Positions 14,995 through 15,548 of a stretch of DNA of 15,548 nt are shown here, piece after piece (within the stretch, counting starts at the first letter, position 1; each line of letters starts with the position of its first letter). The DNA lies in NCBI GenBank assembly GCA_027058925.1, contig JALTAS010000067.1, positions 1 through 15,548 on the forward strand, written 5' to 3'. Under the pieces are notes generated by a model that searched no databases, was not told the DNA's origin, and saw only the letters and a program-made list of their open reading frames with translations. The stretch is from Persephonella sp. (lineage in GTDB: Bacteria > Aquificota > Aquificia > Aquificales > Hydrogenothermaceae). Both the position numbers and the translations under genes were made by a program.

Positions 14995-15519
14995 CTACTC
15001 CAGAGAAAGAAGAAATGCTGTTATAGCACATACATCGTCGTAAGAAAGTTTCCCTGTTGTAAGGTTTACAGTCATTATGTTGTAGTAAGGCTCTTTCTGA
15101 TATTCAGGAGGTATCTGTACTCTGTAATCTGCAACTCTCTGGAAAAGCCAGGAAACCGTCTTTTTCTGTCCCCCCAGATATTCAGCTTTCATAAGAGTGT
15201 TTTTGTAATGGGCAAGATTAGGACCTATATTTCCACAACCAACTGAGCCGGGAGCACAGTGACAGGCAACACAGTTTGCTGCCTTTTTGTTGTTAAATAG
15301 CTTTTTACCTTTTGGCGCCATTTTTTTTATAAAATCCGGATTGTTCAGCTTGCAGTTTGAAGGAATAGCATAAATTCTTGGTCCTGGTGGAATATCCTTC
15401 ATCATTATAGGTTTTGCATCTGGGTGTTCAAACTCAACTTTACCTGCTTGGGATTTTCCAGCTGAGAAAACAAGGAAAACAGAACCTACAATCAGGTAGA
15501 AAAGATGTCCCATTTTCAT
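14995..15519 (-). CDS. soxX: SoxX monoheme cytochrome c
   Basis: SoxX is the small electron-accepting subunit of SoxXA. From the ATG at 15519 it has 174 residues; a GTG directly before it at 15522 is also in frame, but GGAGG is 7 bases from the ATG and only 4 from the GTG. A signal peptide runs to about residue 25 (ending SQA-G). The heme motif is CVACH near 83-87, followed by GNIGPNL, and YYNIMTVN probably supplies the distal Met. Four extra cysteines sit at about 56, 88, 95 and 164. This is the first sox gene visible; only 29 bases of upstream sequence remain, so the operon promoter is outside the window. Confidence 0.92.
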   Translation of the reverse strand: MKMGHLFYLIVGSVFLVFSAGKSQAGKVEFEHPDAKPIMMKDIPPGPRIYAIPSNCKLNNPDFIKKMAPKGKKLFNNKKAANCVACHCAPGSVGCGNIGPNLAHYKNTLMKAEYLGGQKKTVSWLFQRVADYRVQIPPEYQKEPYYNIMTVNLTTGKLSYDDVCAITAFLLSLE

Positions 15520-15548
15520 CACTTAACCTCCGATTTTTTGTTTATGTT

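Noticed and set aside
15520..15522. GTG at 15522 as soxX start
   Set aside because: The adjacent in-frame ATG at 15519 has better spacing from GGAGG. The difference is one residue and cannot be settled by sequence alone.

Overview
The window looks like a piece of a chromosome from a thermophilic, sulfur-oxidising, reductive-TCA chemolithoautotroph of the Aquificota, most likely a Hydrogenothermaceae member such as Persephonella or Sulfurihydrogenibium. The assignment is inferred from AT-rich, AGA/ATA-rich codon use, strong AGGAGG ribosome-binding sites, a split fumarate reductase/succinate dehydrogenase of the HdrB-anchored type, and a soxXWYZAB operon. No database was consulted. There is no gene-free stretch longer than 300 bases. 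The longest gaps are 15-172, 2122-2239 and 4448-4555, and each holds promoter or hairpin signals described below.

Left block, minus strand (1-2121): the first codons of an unidentified gene at the window edge, then a two-gene unit. This encodes an iron-sulfur FrdB/SdhB-type subunit with an extended C-terminus and a cysteine-rich HdrB/SdhE-like subunit, joined by a TAATG stop/start overlap. Its promoter carries a perfect FNR-type palindrome (TTGAT-N4-ATCAA) over the -35 element.

Central plus-strand block (2240-8771): an archaemetzincin-type zinc protease followed by hisS, then (across a minus-strand bacteriohemerythrin gene) a tight run of tgt, a NYN-domain putative nuclease, a histone-deacetylase-family amidohydrolase and murE. 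The last three are coupled by ATGA overlaps. tgt appears to start at a rare CTG codon, which restores the family N-terminus.

Right block, minus strand (8781-15519): one long sulfur-oxidation operon read as soxX, a SoxW-like thioredoxin, soxY, soxZ, soxA, soxB, then a DUF302-like lipoprotein, an outer-membrane porin and a second DUF302-like exported protein. SoxXA, SoxYZ and SoxB are the periplasmic thiosulfate-oxidising core, and no soxCD is in the window. The three downstream exported proteins form a plausible, poorly described accessory module. The operon seems to end at a strong minus-strand intrinsic terminator embedded in the 3' end of the convergent murE gene.
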